DNA from: Mycolicibacterium sp. TY81 | Lineage (GTDB): Bacteria > Actinomycetota > Actinomycetes > Mycobacteriales > Mycobacteriaceae | Assembly: GCF_018326285.1 (NCBI RefSeq) | Contig: NZ_AP023362.1 | Coordinates: 310,001 to 374,000 of the forward strand | Length of the DNA stretch: 64,000 bases | Reading direction: 5' to 3' | In this document: positions 8,198 to 16,622 of the stretch, in pieces | Layout of the letters: each line of letters begins with the position of its first letter | Numbering within the stretch: position 1 is the first letter of the stretch | The notes under the pieces: model-generated | Seen by the model: only the letters and a program-made list of their open reading frames with translations | Database searches by the model: none | Told to the model about the DNA's origin: nothing | Program-made: the position numbers and the translations under genes

Positions 8198-8701
8198 GTG
8201 ACGCCGAGAAAGGTGGGGCAGACGCCCGAGCGGGGATGGCTCACGCCGAAACAACAGCGGGCCTGGGTGGCCTACATGCGCGTGCAGCTGCGGATGAACT
8301 ACGAGATCAATCGACAGCTGCAGGCCGACTCCGGGCTGTCGCTGGCCGACTACGACGTGTTGGTGGCGCTCAGCGACAACGACGCCGGGATGCGGGTCAG
8401 CGATCTCGCCGCGCAGATCGGCTGGGAACGCAGCCGGCTCTCGCATCAGCTGCGGCGCATGGAGGAACGGGGCTTGACCGAGCGTCGCCCGAGCGTCGAG
8501 GACGGCCGTACCTCCAATGTCGTGCTGACCGCGAACGGTCGGCGCGCGATCACCGAGGCCGCACCCGGGCACGTCGACCTGGTGCGCGCGCTGTTCTTCG
8601 ATCCGCTGCCCGACAACCTGCTGGGCCCGTTCACCGCGGCGTTGGAGCACATCCACGTCAACCTCGATCACAACAGCTCGCTGCCGCCTGCGCCGAGCTA
8701 G
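8198..8701 (+). CDS. MarR family transcriptional regulator
   Basis: 167 residues with a winged helix: SLADYDVLVALSDNDAGMRV leads into SDLAAQIGWERSRLSHQLRR (recognition helix) and the wing GLTERRPSVEDGRTSNVVLT. MarR proteins are dimeric repressors released by phenolic or oxidising ligands. The GTG at 8198 follows CATACT (8185-8190) by 7 nt with no Shine-Dalgarno, so the mRNA is probably leaderless. Two nearly identical 18-bp palindromes, at 8707 and 9103, sit before the next two genes and are the probable binding sites; its own promoter carries no such site. Confidence 0.92.
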   Translation: MTPRKVGQTPERGWLTPKQQRAWVAYMRVQLRMNYEINRQLQADSGLSLADYDVLVALSDNDAGMRVSDLAAQIGWERSRLSHQLRRMEERGLTERRPSVEDGRTSNVVLTANGRRAITEAAPGHVDLVRALFFDPLPDNLLGPFTAALEHIHVNLDHNSSLPPAPS

Positions 8702-8706
8702 AGTGA

Positions 8707-8724
8707 TAGGTGATTAATCACCTA
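8707..8724. promoter_or_regulatory. Perfect 18-bp palindromic operator (probable MarR site 1)
   Basis: TAGGTGATTAATCACCTA is a perfect palindrome placed 5 nt after the MarR stop and 18 nt before the GTG of the NTF2-like gene. Its outer 8 bp on each side are identical to those of the site at 9103. The repetition before two adjacent genes, directly after a MarR gene, supports a shared operator. Confidence 0.8.
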
Positions 8725-8742
8725 ATTTTGAGGAGTTGGCCC

Positions 8743-9105
8743 GTGAGCGACGTCGTCACCCGCCTGATGGAAGCCAATCTGCTGGCCGTGTTCGACGAGC
8801 GCGACCCACAGCGCCGTGCCGCCGCGATCGCCGAAACCTATGCCGCGGATGTGGAGTGGATCGATGACGACGGTACCGCCGTCGGCCACGACCAGCTGAA
8901 TGCCAAAGCGGCTGAGCTGCAGGAAAAGTTGCCGGGTCTGCATTTCGCGAAGGCCGGCCCGGTCCGCCAGACTCGCGGCCTCGGCTTCCTGGCGTGGGAC
9001 GTGCGCACGCCGGACGACGTCACTGTCGCGTCGGGATTCGACGTCGCCGAGATCGTCGACGAGCGTATCGTCCGGTTGTGGACGGTGCTGACCGCCGGGG
9101 AATAG
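8743..9105 (+). CDS. NTF2-like/SnoaL-like domain protein
   Basis: 120 residues. The sequence fits the cone-shaped NTF2-like fold: an N-terminal helix (VTRLMEANLLAVFDERD), YAADVEWIDDDGTAVGHDQL, and C-terminal strands ending in ERIVRLWTVL. Such proteins are ketosteroid-isomerase-like enzymes or ligand-binding proteins; no catalytic residues can be assigned. GTG 8743 is chosen because GAGGAG (8730-8735) precedes it. The gene lies between two copies of the probable MarR operator and is likely induced together with the downstream SDR. Confidence 0.82.
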   Translation: MSDVVTRLMEANLLAVFDERDPQRRAAAIAETYAADVEWIDDDGTAVGHDQLNAKAAELQEKLPGLHFAKAGPVRQTRGLGFLAWDVRTPDDVTVASGFDVAEIVDERIVRLWTVLTAGE

Positions 9106-9120
9106 GTGATACATCACCTA
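9103..9120. promoter_or_regulatory. 18-bp palindromic operator (probable MarR site 2)
   Basis: TAGGTGATACATCACCTA has 8-bp perfect arms identical to the site at 8707 and differs only in the central pair. It overlaps the stop of the NTF2-like gene and lies 47 nt upstream of the SDR start. Confidence 0.8.
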
Positions 9121-9167
9121 AGTTGATACGGGCGAAAGCGCAAACCTCACAGAAACGGAGCCCGATC

Positions 9168-9908
9168 ATGGGACAGCTCGATGGCAAGACAGCACTGGTC
9201 ACCGGAGGGACGTCTGGCATCGGTCTGGCGACCGCGCAGCGCCTCGCCGCCGAGGGCGCGTATGTGTTCATCACCGGACGCGACCGCACCCGCCTCGACG
9301 AGGCCGCCGCGTCGATCGGAGCTCACGGCGTGCAGAGCGACATCAGCAAGCCGGAGGAACTCGACGCGCTGGCCGCCGAAATCGCCAAGCACGGCAAGGG
9401 GCTCGACATCGTCTTCGCCAATGCCGGCGGCGGCGACTTCGCCACCCTCGCCGATGTGACACCGCAGCACTACCGCGACAACTTCGACCGCAACGTGGCC
9501 GGCACGGTGTTCACGGTGCAGAAGACGCTGCCGCTGCTCAACGAGGGCGCCTCGGTGATCCTCGCCGGATCCACCGCGGCATCCAAAGGGCTCCCGGCCT
9601 TCGGGCTCTACGCCGCGTCCAAGGCCGCCATCCGGTCGCTGGGCCGCACCTGGGCCACCGAACTGGCTGACCGCAAGATCCGCGTCAACACCATCGTTCC
9701 CGGCCCGATCGAGACTCCCGGACTCACGGGCCTGGCACCCGCTGACCAGACGCAGGATCTGCTGGACGGGTGGGCGGCTCAGTTGCCGGTGAAGCGGGTG
9801 GGCCGGCCCGACGAAATCGCCGCCGCAGTACTGTTCCTGGCCTCGGACCAGAGCAGCTTCATGACCGGCGCGGAGCTGGCTGTCGACGGCGGCCAGATCC
9901 AGGTCTAG
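9168..9908 (+). CDS. SDR family oxidoreductase
   Basis: 246 residues of classical short-chain dehydrogenase type: cofactor motif TGGTSGIG (residues 12-19), NAG at about residue 85, catalytic Ser in AGSTAASKG, YAASK with the Tyr/Lys pair, and a C-terminal GAELAVDGG. A GRD after strand 2 (TGRDRTRLDE) suggests an NADP(H) preference. It is expected to be cytosolic and to reduce a carbonyl or oxidise an alcohol; MarR-controlled SDRs of this type often act on quinones or reactive aldehydes. It is the last gene of the putative MarR regulon and ends at a strong terminator. Confidence 0.9.
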   Translation: MGQLDGKTALVTGGTSGIGLATAQRLAAEGAYVFITGRDRTRLDEAAASIGAHGVQSDISKPEELDALAAEIAKHGKGLDIVFANAGGGDFATLADVTPQHYRDNFDRNVAGTVFTVQKTLPLLNEGASVILAGSTAASKGLPAFGLYAASKAAIRSLGRTWATELADRKIRVNTIVPGPIETPGLTGLAPADQTQDLLDGWAAQLPVKRVGRPDEIAAAVLFLASDQSSFMTGAELAVDGGQIQV

Positions 9909-9919
9909 CTCTACTCAGT

Positions 9920-9955
9920 AAGGACGCCCGGGGTGTGGTGACCCCGGGCGTCCTT
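9920..9955 (+). terminator. Strong intrinsic terminator after the SDR gene
   Basis: AAGGACGCCCGGGGT (9920-9934) pairs perfectly with ACCCCGGGCGTCCTT (9941-9955) around a 6-nt loop and runs into TTTCTG. It also lies downstream of the opposing secreted-protein gene and may serve both. Confidence 0.85.
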
Positions 9956-9975
9956 TTCTGTACGTCGAGTGCGGG

Positions 9976-11004
9976 TTACGGCACCACCGACGAGCCGATG
10001 GTGGGCATGAACTGGCACTGCTTCTCGGTCGTCGTGACCTGGCCGAAGATGGTCGACATGATGCTGCCCGAGCCGGTGTCGACGATGGCGGTCAGCGTCG
10101 TCGGGCCCTGCGGGTTGATGTCGGCCTGCGGCTTGAGCGTCGCGCTGCCGGACTTGCCGGTGGTCAGGTTGACCCAGGTGACGTTGAGCGGCAGCTTCTG
10201 CTCGGCGGCCGGGCCGGGCGTGCCGACCGCGGTGAACACGTAGGCGGTCTGGCCGGGGCCGGGGCCCGGGGTCGGAATCTTCGCGGGGCCGGCCACGCTG
10301 ATGGCCGTCGCCAGGACGTTGCCGCCGTCGGCCTGGCAGCCGTTGCTGATCGACGGGTACATGAAGTCCTGCGTGATGGGCGTGCCCGGACCGAACGTGC
10401 CCGCCGGAGCGGGAGCTGCCGCCGGCGCGGCGTCGGGAGCCGGGACCGTCGCCGCGGCCTGGGTGACCGGAGCGGCGGCCGGCGCAGCTTCCGGAGCCGG
10501 AGCAGGAGCAGGTGCCGGAGCGGGCGCAGGGGCTGCGGCGGGAGCCGGGGCGGCCTCGGGCGCGGGTGCGGGTGCCGCCTCGGGTGCCGGTGCCGGAGCG
10601 GCCTCGGCCACTGGGCCGACGGCGTGCACCGGGTCGACGCCGGCCGGCAGGTGGGCCTCGGCGCCCGGCACCGCGCCGGGGGCCGGTACGTGGTTCGCAG
10701 CCGGGTCGGCGGCGAACTGGTTCACGGCGTTGGCCAGATTCTTCGAATCCGACGGTGCGGCCTTGTTACCGGCGAACGCCCGGGCTGCTGCCATGAGCAG
10801 CTCCGCGGCGCCCGCCGGGTCAGCGGCGGCCTGCTGGATCACCGGGGCGAGAGTCTGCATGGCCGGCAGGCCAGGAGCCTGAAGGCCATCGATGGGCAGC
10901 GGCAACGGCAGTGGCGAGGCCGGATCGGCGTGCGCGACGGTCGCCGCGCCGATCGTGAGTGCGACGGACGCGCCGAGTGCGACGAACAGCTTCCTCGATT
11001 GCAT
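9976..11004 (-). CDS. Ala/Pro-rich secreted protein (Rv1157c-like)
   Basis: 342 residues. A signal peptide ([19 protein letters not shown] to AHA about residue 26) is followed by a helical segment, a long low-complexity stretch of APAPEA and APAP units (about residues 130-200) and a C-terminal folded-looking domain with two cysteines (GCQAD, KQCQF) rich in Thr and Gly. The layout and position next to a second Ala/Pro-rich gene and pimE match M. tuberculosis Rv1157c as I remember it. It is exported and probably cell-wall associated; function is unknown. The repeat tract may vary in length between strains. Confidence 0.83.
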   Translation of the reverse strand: MQSRKLFVALGASVALTIGAATVAHADPASPLPLPLPIDGLQAPGLPAMQTLAPVIQQAAADPAGAAELLMAAARAFAGNKAAPSDSKNLANAVNQFAADPAANHVPAPGAVPGAEAHLPAGVDPVHAVGPVAEAAPAPAPEAAPAPAPEAAPAPAAAPAPAPAPAPAPAPEAAPAAAPVTQAAATVPAPDAAPAAAPAPAGTFGPGTPITQDFMYPSISNGCQADGGNVLATAISVAGPAKIPTPGPGPGQTAYVFTAVGTPGPAAEQKLPLNVTWVNLTTGKSGSATLKPQADINPQGPTTLTAIVDTGSGSIMSTIFGQVTTTEKQCQFMPTIGSSVVP

Positions 11005-11049
11005 GACTCTCTCCCCGGTTTCGTATCGGTTATCTGGTTACGGCGCGGA

Positions 11050-11847
11050 TCACGGCAAGCCGGAGGTGATGACCGGCGCGAGGCTGGTCAGGCTCATGAT
11101 CCCCGGCACGACGCCCGGGATGGCCTGTGCCGCGGGAGCGGCAGCCGCCACCGCGGCGGGTGCGGTGGCCAGCGGCGACGCCGCAGCCGGAGCGGCAGCC
11201 AACGGAGCGGCCAGCGGAGCCGTGGCAGCGGCCAGCGGAGCGGCGGCAGCCGGAGCAGCAGCAGCGAGCGGTGCGGCCAGCGGTGCGGTCGCGGCGGCGA
11301 GAGGCGCAGTCAGCGGCGAGGTCGCAGCGGTGGCGGCGGTCGCGGCCGGAGCTGCGGCAGCAGCCGGCGCGGGCAGCAGGTTCGCCAGCGGGGTGCCGGC
11401 CGGCAGCAGCGAGGTCAGGTCACCCGGGAAGGCGATCTGCTTCGGCAGCGGCACGGGCGAGCCCGGAATCTGCGGCAGGTTGATGTTGGCCGACGGGATG
11501 ATGCCCTGAGCCGGGGCGGGCGCAGCGGCAGCAGCCGGGGCAGCGGCAGCCGGTGCGGCGGCGCCGGGGACCAGGTTCTGCGGCAGGGTCACCGAGGCGG
11601 TGGCAGCGGGAGCGGCCGGCGCGGCGGCCGGTGCACCCGAGGTGAGGGCCTGCGTCACGCCCGACAGGGCCTGGGCCGGAGCCTGGGCGAGTTCGTTGAC
11701 CAGCGGCGTGCCGGGCACGACGGGGGCCGGGGCCGCGGGGGCCGGGTCGGCAGCGGCGACCGCGCTCAGGGCGATCGCCACCGGAACTGCGCCGGCGGCG
11801 GCAATCATGCTGGTGGCCAACATTTTTCCAGTGGTACGTGTGCGCAT
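11050..11847 (-). CDS. Ala/Pro-rich secreted protein (Rv1158c-like)
   Basis: 265 residues with a signal peptide ([19 protein letters not shown] to AAA/ADP about residue 34). The mature protein is dominated by Ala and Pro, with repeated APLAA units (about residues 175-235) and a conserved-looking Leu/Pro core ([28 protein letters not shown]). Together with the next gene on the same strand it matches the Rv1158c-Rv1157c pair beside pimE. Function is unknown; exported and likely surface exposed. The DNA of both genes is strongly repetitive, which can cause assembly errors. Confidence 0.82.
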   Translation of the reverse strand: MRTRTTGKMLATSMIAAAGAVPVAIALSAVAAADPAPAAPAPVVPGTPLVNELAQAPAQALSGVTQALTSGAPAAAPAAPAATASVTLPQNLVPGAAAPAAAAPAAAAAPAPAQGIIPSANINLPQIPGSPVPLPKQIAFPGDLTSLLPAGTPLANLLPAPAAAAAPAATAATAATSPLTAPLAAATAPLAAPLAAAAPAAAAPLAAATAPLAAPLAAAPAAASPLATAPAAVAAAAPAAQAIPGVVPGIMSLTSLAPVITSGLP

Positions 11848-11964
11848 TTTGGGGGTCCTCCCGGTCCGGTCGTGGCGCGTCAGAACCGAAGCTATTCAGT
11901 TACTGGTGTTACTCAAGTGACACGTGTGGCATTTATAGATCCGTTACTGATCGGAAGGCGAAGG

Positions 11965-13167
11965 GTGACCGACCGTTACAGTCATGCGATAAACACCGCC
12001 ACGCGATCAGTTCTGCGCTGGGCGCCGCTGATGCTGGCGCTCAGCGTCGCTGCGCGCTTCGCCTGGACCTACCTGGTGCCCAACGGCGCCAACTTCGTCG
12101 ACCTCCACGTCTACGTCGGCGGCGCGGCGAGTCTGGGCAGTGGTCACCCGCTGTACGACTACGTCTACGCCGACCAGACCCCGGACTTCCCGCTGCCGTT
12201 CACCTACCCGCCGTTCGCGGCGGTGCTGTTCTATCCGCTGCATTTCGTGCCGTTCGGTTTGCTGGCGTTCTGCTGGCAGGTCGGCATCATCGTGGCGCTC
12301 TACGGCGTGGTGTGGATCAGCCTGCGGCTCATCGGATTCGCCGACCCCGGGCACCGGCTGGCCATGGCGTGGACGGCCGTCGGCATCTGGACCGAGCCGC
12401 TGCGCAGCACCTTCGACTACGGGCAGATCAACGTCATCCTCGTACTGGCCGTCCTCTACGCCGTCTACAGCACCCGGTGGTGGTGGTCCGGTCTGCTGGT
12501 CGGTCTGGCCGCCGGGGTGAAGCTGACACCCGCGGTGACCGGGCTGTATTTCCTGGGCGTCCGCCGGTGGGGTGCTGCGGTGTTCGCGGCCATCACGTTC
12601 GCCGGCACCGTGCTGGTGTCGTGGCTGGTGCTGCGGGGTCAGGCGCTCTACTACTTCACCGACCTGCTCGGCGATGCCAACCGCATCGGTCCCGTCGCGA
12701 CGTCGTTCAACCAGTCCTGGCGCGGCGCGATCTCACGAATCGTCGGCCACGACGCCGGTTTCGAGCCCGCGGTGCTGATCGCGGTGGTACTGACGGCCGT
12801 GCTGGCGGTGTTCGCCTGGCGTGCCGTCTACGGCCCCGACCGGCCCGATCGACTGGGCGCGCTGCTCGTCGTGCAGTTGTTCGGGCTGCTGTTCTCGCCG
12901 ATCTCATGGACCCACCACTGGGTGTGGCTGATCCCGTTGATGATGTGGCTGTGGCACGGGCCGTTCGCGGCGCTGCGTTCCGCGCGGGCGCTGCGCTGGA
13001 CCTGGCTGGTGCTGCTGCTGATCGGCGTGCCGTGGCTGCTGAGTTTCGCGCAGCCGACGATCTGGGTGATCAGCCGGCCGTGGTACCTGGCCTGGGCGGG
13101 GCTGATCTACCCGGTGATGACGGTGCTGACGCTGGTGTGGATGGCCCGGCTCAGACGAGCCCGTTGA
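11965..13167 (+). CDS. pimE: Polyprenol-phosphate-mannose-dependent alpha-1,2-mannosyltransferase PimE
   Basis: 400 residues with about ten transmembrane helices and the GT87 (GT-C) layout. The first periplasmic loop holds [10 protein letters not shown]; Asp46 aligns with the aspartate known to be essential in M. tuberculosis PimE (recalled). PimE adds the fifth mannose from polyprenol-phosphate-mannose to AcPIM4, leading to polar PIM6, on the periplasmic side. GTG 11965 is chosen with GGAAGG (11953-11958) upstream. Flanking Ala/Pro-rich proteins, PCD-like gene and mutT2 match the Rv1157c-Rv1160 order. Its 3' end overlaps the convergent PCD-like gene by 17 nt. lpqW, which influences the same branch point, lies about 4.4 kb downstream. 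Confidence 0.93.
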   Translation: MTDRYSHAINTATRSVLRWAPLMLALSVAARFAWTYLVPNGANFVDLHVYVGGAASLGSGHPLYDYVYADQTPDFPLPFTYPPFAAVLFYPLHFVPFGLLAFCWQVGIIVALYGVVWISLRLIGFADPGHRLAMAWTAVGIWTEPLRSTFDYGQINVILVLAVLYAVYSTRWWWSGLLVGLAAGVKLTPAVTGLYFLGVRRWGAAVFAAITFAGTVLVSWLVLRGQALYYFTDLLGDANRIGPVATSFNQSWRGAISRIVGHDAGFEPAVLIAVVLTAVLAVFAWRAVYGPDRPDRLGALLVVQLFGLLFSPISWTHHWVWLIPLMMWLWHGPFAALRSARALRWTWLVLLLIGVPWLLSFAQPTIWVISRPWYLAWAGLIYPVMTVLTLVWMARLRRAR

Positions 13168-13423
13168 TATCTTCGGCCATCGCCACGTCCTTGTCGGTGA
13201 TGCCGCCTTCGGAGTGCGTGACAAGAGCGAAAGTCACTGTGCGCCAACGAATATCGATGTCGGGGTGATGATCCTTGGCTTCCGCGTGGATCGCCACTCG
13301 CCTAACGGCATCGATGCCGTCGAGGAATGCCGGGAACTTCACGGACCTGCGTAGGGCGCCGTCGGCTCGTTCCCAACCCTCGGGCAGTGCGGCGTCTACT
13401 TGTTCATCGGTGAGGACGGCCAT
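13151..13423 (-). CDS. Pterin-4a-carbinolamine dehydratase-like protein
   Basis: 90 residues. The family signature (E)(H)xHxx is present as [13 protein letters not shown], preceded by [19 protein letters not shown]. Members dehydrate 4a-hydroxytetrahydropterins in aromatic amino acid hydroxylation, or act as small regulatory proteins. No aromatic hydroxylase is nearby, so the role here is open. It corresponds in place to Rv1159A. It is convergent with and overlaps pimE by 17 nt. Confidence 0.87.
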   Translation of the reverse strand: MAVLTDEQVDAALPEGWERADGALRRSVKFPAFLDGIDAVRRVAIHAEAKDHHPDIDIRWRTVTFALVTHSEGGITDKDVAMAEDINGLV

Positions 13424-13548
13424 GGTTTCGAACGTACTCCCGCCCGTGCGCCCGCGCTGAGCTCGCACGAATGTGCACAGGGATCGTCGGTTTGGCGGTT
13501 GAGGCGCTCTGTAGGCACGGTCGTGGTGGTGCGGGAGCCCGGGACGTC

Positions 13549-13631
13549 GCGAGCGTGCGAACAGAGCGCCGGATCCGCGAAATCGACGGTCTGGCCGCAC
13601 GTTCGTGACCGTGGACCGGCCAGATTTCGCG
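13549..13631. repeat. Intergenic hairpin with dispersed GCGAGCGTGCG element
   Basis: The 246-nt gap before mutT2 holds GCGAGCGTGCG (13549-13559) followed by CGCGAAATC (13576-13584), which pairs with GATTTCGCG (13623-13631). The same combination, GCGAGCGTGCG then CGCGAAA, occurs in reverse orientation at 26642-26678. The rest of the gap shows nothing I can assign apart from the mutT2 -10 box. Confidence 0.45.
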
Positions 13632-13669
13632 TAACCCCCCACGATCGACGAGCCAGTAACCTGACCGAC

Positions 13670-14062
13670 GTGATCGTCGTCGCGGGCGCCCTGATCGCCG
13701 ACGCCAGGCTGCTGGTCGCGCAGCGCAATCGGCCACCGGAACTCGCCGGCCTCTGGGAACTGCCGGGCGGGAAGGTCGCGCCGGGGGAGACGGACGCCCA
13801 GGCGCTGGCCCGCGAACTGCAGGAAGAACTCGGCGTCACGGTGACCGTCGGGGAAAGGCTGGGCGAGGACGTGCCGTTGTCCGACACCGTCATATTGCGG
13901 GCGTACCGGGTGTCGACCGACGACGCGCCCCACGCCCACGATCACCACGCCGTGCGGTGGGTGGGCGCAGCCGAACTCGAAGACCTGCCCTGGGTGCCCG
14001 CCGACCGCGCGTGGCTGGCCGAGCTGACGGCCGCGCTGGCGCAGAGTCAGCAGAGTCAGTAG
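13670..14062 (+). CDS. mutT2: Nudix hydrolase MutT2 (dCTP/8-oxo-dGTP-type pyrophosphatase)
   Basis: 130 residues. The Nudix box is complete: [20 protein letters not shown] then ELGV (about residues 36-59). The short length, the N-terminal [19 protein letters not shown] and the C-terminal [11 protein letters not shown] fit the MutT/CTP pyrophosphohydrolase group; in mycobacteria MutT2 hydrolyses dCTP, 5-methyl-dCTP and weakly 8-oxo-dGTP (recalled). GTG 13670 follows TAACCT (13657-13662) by 7 nt without a Shine-Dalgarno, so leaderless initiation is likely. In M. tuberculosis narGHJI follow mutT2; here they are absent and typA comes within 600 bp. Confidence 0.92.
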   Translation: MIVVAGALIADARLLVAQRNRPPELAGLWELPGGKVAPGETDAQALARELQEELGVTVTVGERLGEDVPLSDTVILRAYRVSTDDAPHAHDHHAVRWVGAAELEDLPWVPADRAWLAELTAALAQSQQSQ

Positions 14063-14328
14063 TGCAGCTTGTCGCCGACGACGCGCGCCGACGCCATCGC
14101 GGTGCCGTGCTGCGCGGTGTACAGCGGGTGCAGCAGCGCGGGGTACTTGCAATGCGGGCAGTCGGTCTTCGGTTTGTTCACCGTGGAGAACGCCAAATGG
14201 TGACACGCAGCACACCGCACCACGAAGAATCCGCCGGCCCAATTGGCCAATCCGGCGAATATCGCGGCCGTTGCGCCGAGCGCCAGCACGAACCCGACCA
14301 AGCCGGTCAACACTTCGTAGATTGTCAT
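14056..14328 (-). CDS. Small membrane protein with C-terminal zinc-ribbon-like motif
   Basis: 90 residues. One or two hydrophobic helices (about residues 5-37) are followed by CAACHH and, 14 residues later, CPHCKYP, an arrangement able to bind one zinc. A good ribosome site (GAGGAGG, 14338-14344) precedes the ATG at 14328, and the gene overlaps mutT2 tail-to-tail by 7 nt. I do not recognise the family; the motif suggests a membrane-anchored zinc or redox protein. Confidence 0.68.
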   Translation of the reverse strand: MTIYEVLTGLVGFVLALGATAAIFAGLANWAGGFFVVRCAACHHLAFSTVNKPKTDCPHCKYPALLHPLYTAQHGTAMASARVVGDKLHY

Positions 14329-14421
14329 GACGACGACCTCCTCGCGCTGGTTCTCTGGAACTGACGAGACGCTTCCACGGTACTCGCGAAACCAGTAAAG
14401 AAGCAGGTCAATCGCTGTATA

Positions 14422-14589
14422 TCAGGCCTTGCGGGCGCGCTTGTAAACCTTCTCGAGATCCTTGCCGTGGACCCCGTGGTGCGCCGCCTTCTGGACCTTG
14501 TGCAGCACCAGCGGACACCGCTTGCACCGGGGCTTGCTGCGGCAGCATTTCTTCTTCGGCTTAGCCCCGGCGAGCTTGCTGACCTTCAT
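14422..14589 (-). CDS. 55-residue basic Cys-rich protein
   Basis: Reading the minus strand from ATG 14589 gives 55 residues ending at a TGA at 14422. It is very basic (about 19 Lys/Arg) and carries a four-cysteine cluster, CCRSKPRCKRCP (residues 15-26), followed by a helix-prone Lys/His tail. It looks like a small nucleic-acid-binding zinc protein; that is inference. It is divergent from typA, with a 68-nt gap. Coding character is supported by consistent Lys AAG and Arg CGC codons, but it has no clear Shine-Dalgarno. Confidence 0.6.
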   Translation of the reverse strand: MKVSKLAGAKPKKKCCRSKPRCKRCPLVLHKVQKAAHHGVHGKDLEKVYKRARKA

Positions 14590-14657
14590 CGATTAGCAGT
14601 TTTGCCAGGACGCCCGCAGTTTCGCAAACCGACCCCCTCGCTGCGACAATCTTGGGC

Positions 14658-16562
14658 GTGAGTGAGCAGGCCAGCGCCGGATTCAGAAATGTCGCCATCG
14701 TCGCACACGTCGACCACGGCAAGACGACCCTCGTCGATGCCATGTTGCGGCAGTCCGGAGCCCTGGACCGGGGCGATGACTCGACCGAACGCATCATGGA
14801 CTCGGGTGACCTTGAGCGCGAAAAGGGCATCACGATCCTGGCCAAGAACACCGCGGTGCACCGGCACAACGCCGACGGCACCGTGACGGTCATCAACGTG
14901 ATCGACACCCCCGGCCACGCCGACTTCGGTGGCGAGGTCGAGCGCGGCCTGTCCATGGTCGACGGTGTCGTGCTGCTGGTCGACGCCTCCGAGGGCCCGC
15001 TCCCGCAGACCCGCTTCGTGCTGCGCAAGGCCCTGGCCGCGCACCTGCCCGTCATCCTCGTGGTGAACAAGACCGACCGGCCCGACGCCCGCATCGCCGA
15101 GGTCGTCGAGGAGAGCCACGACCTGCTGCTCGACGTCGCCTCCGACCTGGACGAGGAAGCCCAGGCCGCGGCCGAGAAGGCCCTCGACCTGCCGACCCTG
15201 TACGCCTCGGGCCGCGCCGGTGTCGCCTCGACCGTCCAGCCCGCCAACGGCGAGGTGCCCGACAGCGAGAACCTGGACCCGCTGTTCGACGTGCTGCTCG
15301 AGCACATCCCGGCGCCCAAGGGCAACCCGGACGCCCCGCTGCAGGCGCTGGTCACCAACCTCGACGCGTCGGCCTTCCTCGGTCGTCTGGCGCTGGTGCG
15401 CGTCTACAACGGCAAGATCAAGAAGGGCCAGCAGGTGGCCTGGATGCGTGAGGTCGACGGCGCGCCCGTCATCACCACCGGCAAGATCACCGAGCTGCTC
15501 GTCACCGTCGGTGTCGAGCGCACCCCGACCACCGAGGCCGTCGCCGGCGACATCGTCGCCGTCGCGGGTATGTCCGAGATCATGATCGGTGACACCCTCG
15601 CCGACCTCGAGCACGCGCACGCCCTGCCGCGCATCACCGTCGACGAGCCGGCCATCTCGGTGACCGTCGGCACCAACAGCTCGCCGCTGGCGGGCAAGGT
15701 TTCCGGTCACAAGCTGACCGCGCGAATGGTCAAGTCCCGCTTGGATTCCGAGCTGGTCGGTAACGTCTCGATCCGCGTCGTCGACATCGGCCGGCCGGAC
15801 GCCTGGGAGGTCCAGGGCCGTGGTGAGCTGGCGCTGGCCATCCTCGTCGAGCAGATGCGCCGTGAGGGATTCGAGCTGACGGTCGGCAAGCCTCAGGTGG
15901 TCACCCGGCAGATCGACGGCAAGCTGCACGAGCCGTTCGAAGCCATGACCATCGACTGTCCCGAAGAGTTCGTCGGCGCCATCACCCAGCTGATGGCCGC
16001 CCGCAAGGGCCGCATGGAAGAGATGACGAACCACGCCGCCGGCTGGGTCCGCATGGACTTCATCGTGCCGTCGCGTGGCCTGATCGGCTTCCGCACCGAC
16101 TTCCTCACCCTGACGCGCGGTACCGGCATCGCCAACGCCGTGTTCGACGGCTACCGCCCGTGGGCCGGCGAGATCCGTGCCCGCCACACCGGCTCGCTGG
16201 TCTCCGACCGCAGCGGCTCGGTGACCCCGTTCGCGATGATCCAGCTGGCCGACCGCGGTCAGTTCTTCGTCGAGCCGGGCCAGGACACCTACGAGGGCCA
16301 GGTCGTGGGCATCAACCCGCGCGCCGAGGACCTCGACATCAACGTCACCCGTGAGAAGAAGCTGACCAACATGCGCAGCTCGACCGCCGACGTCATGGAG
16401 ACGCTGGCGCGGCCGCTGGAGCTCGGCCTGGAGCAGGCCATGGAGTTCTGCGCCGAGGACGAGTGCGTCGAGGTCACCCCCGAGGTCGTGCGCGTGCGCA
16501 AGGTCGAGCTGACCGCCAGCCTGCGCGCTCGCGCCAAGGCCCGCGAGAAGGCCCGCAACTAA
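14658..16562 (+). CDS. typA: Translational GTPase TypA/BipA
   Basis: 634 residues. The G domain shows AHVDHGKTT (G1, residues 16-24), the switch region ERERGIT-type segment (DLEREKGITILAKNTA), DTPGHADF (G3) and NKTDRPDAR (G4). EF-G-like domains III and V and the TypA-specific C-terminal domain follow. BipA is a ribosome-associated GTPase important for 50S assembly and growth under stress, including low temperature. GTG 14658 sits 7 nt after GACAAT (14645-14650), suggesting a leaderless mRNA; a TTG at 14652 would add two residues. It corresponds to Rv1165. Confidence 0.96.
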   Translation: MSEQASAGFRNVAIVAHVDHGKTTLVDAMLRQSGALDRGDDSTERIMDSGDLEREKGITILAKNTAVHRHNADGTVTVINVIDTPGHADFGGEVERGLSMVDGVVLLVDASEGPLPQTRFVLRKALAAHLPVILVVNKTDRPDARIAEVVEESHDLLLDVASDLDEEAQAAAEKALDLPTLYASGRAGVASTVQPANGEVPDSENLDPLFDVLLEHIPAPKGNPDAPLQALVTNLDASAFLGRLALVRVYNGKIKKGQQVAWMREVDGAPVITTGKITELLVTVGVERTPTTEAVAGDIVAVAGMSEIMIGDTLADLEHAHALPRITVDEPAISVTVGTNSSPLAGKVSGHKLTARMVKSRLDSELVGNVSIRVVDIGRPDAWEVQGRGELALAILVEQMRREGFELTVGKPQVVTRQIDGKLHEPFEAMTIDCPEEFVGAITQLMAARKGRMEEMTNHAAGWVRMDFIVPSRGLIGFRTDFLTLTRGTGIANAVFDGYRPWAGEIRARHTGSLVSDRSGSVTPFAMIQLADRGQFFVEPGQDTYEGQVVGINPRAEDLDINVTREKKLTNMRSSTADVMETLARPLELGLEQAMEFCAEDECVEVTPEVVRVRKVELTASLRARAKAREKARN

Positions 16563-16577
16563 CTCTCACCGAACCGA

Positions 16578-16622
16578 AAGGCCGGCCGGCGCACGCGTTT
16601 TCGCGAAGCGCTAGCCGGCCTT
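16578..16622. terminator. Bidirectional terminator between typA and the convergent gene
   Basis: AAGGCCGGC (16578-16586) pairs with GCCGGCCTT (16614-16622), followed by CTGGTTTT on the plus side. The right arm overlaps the last codons of the opposing gene. Confidence 0.65.

Noticed and set aside
10480..10610. Ala/Pro repeats as a possible VNTR mobile element
   Set aside because: The repeats stay in frame within one secreted protein and have no inverted ends or transposase.
14586..16187. Minus-strand 533-codon open frame opposite typA
   Set aside because: Typical shadow frame of a high-G+C gene; composition is dominated by Asp, Gly, Arg and Val and the plus strand encodes a complete TypA.
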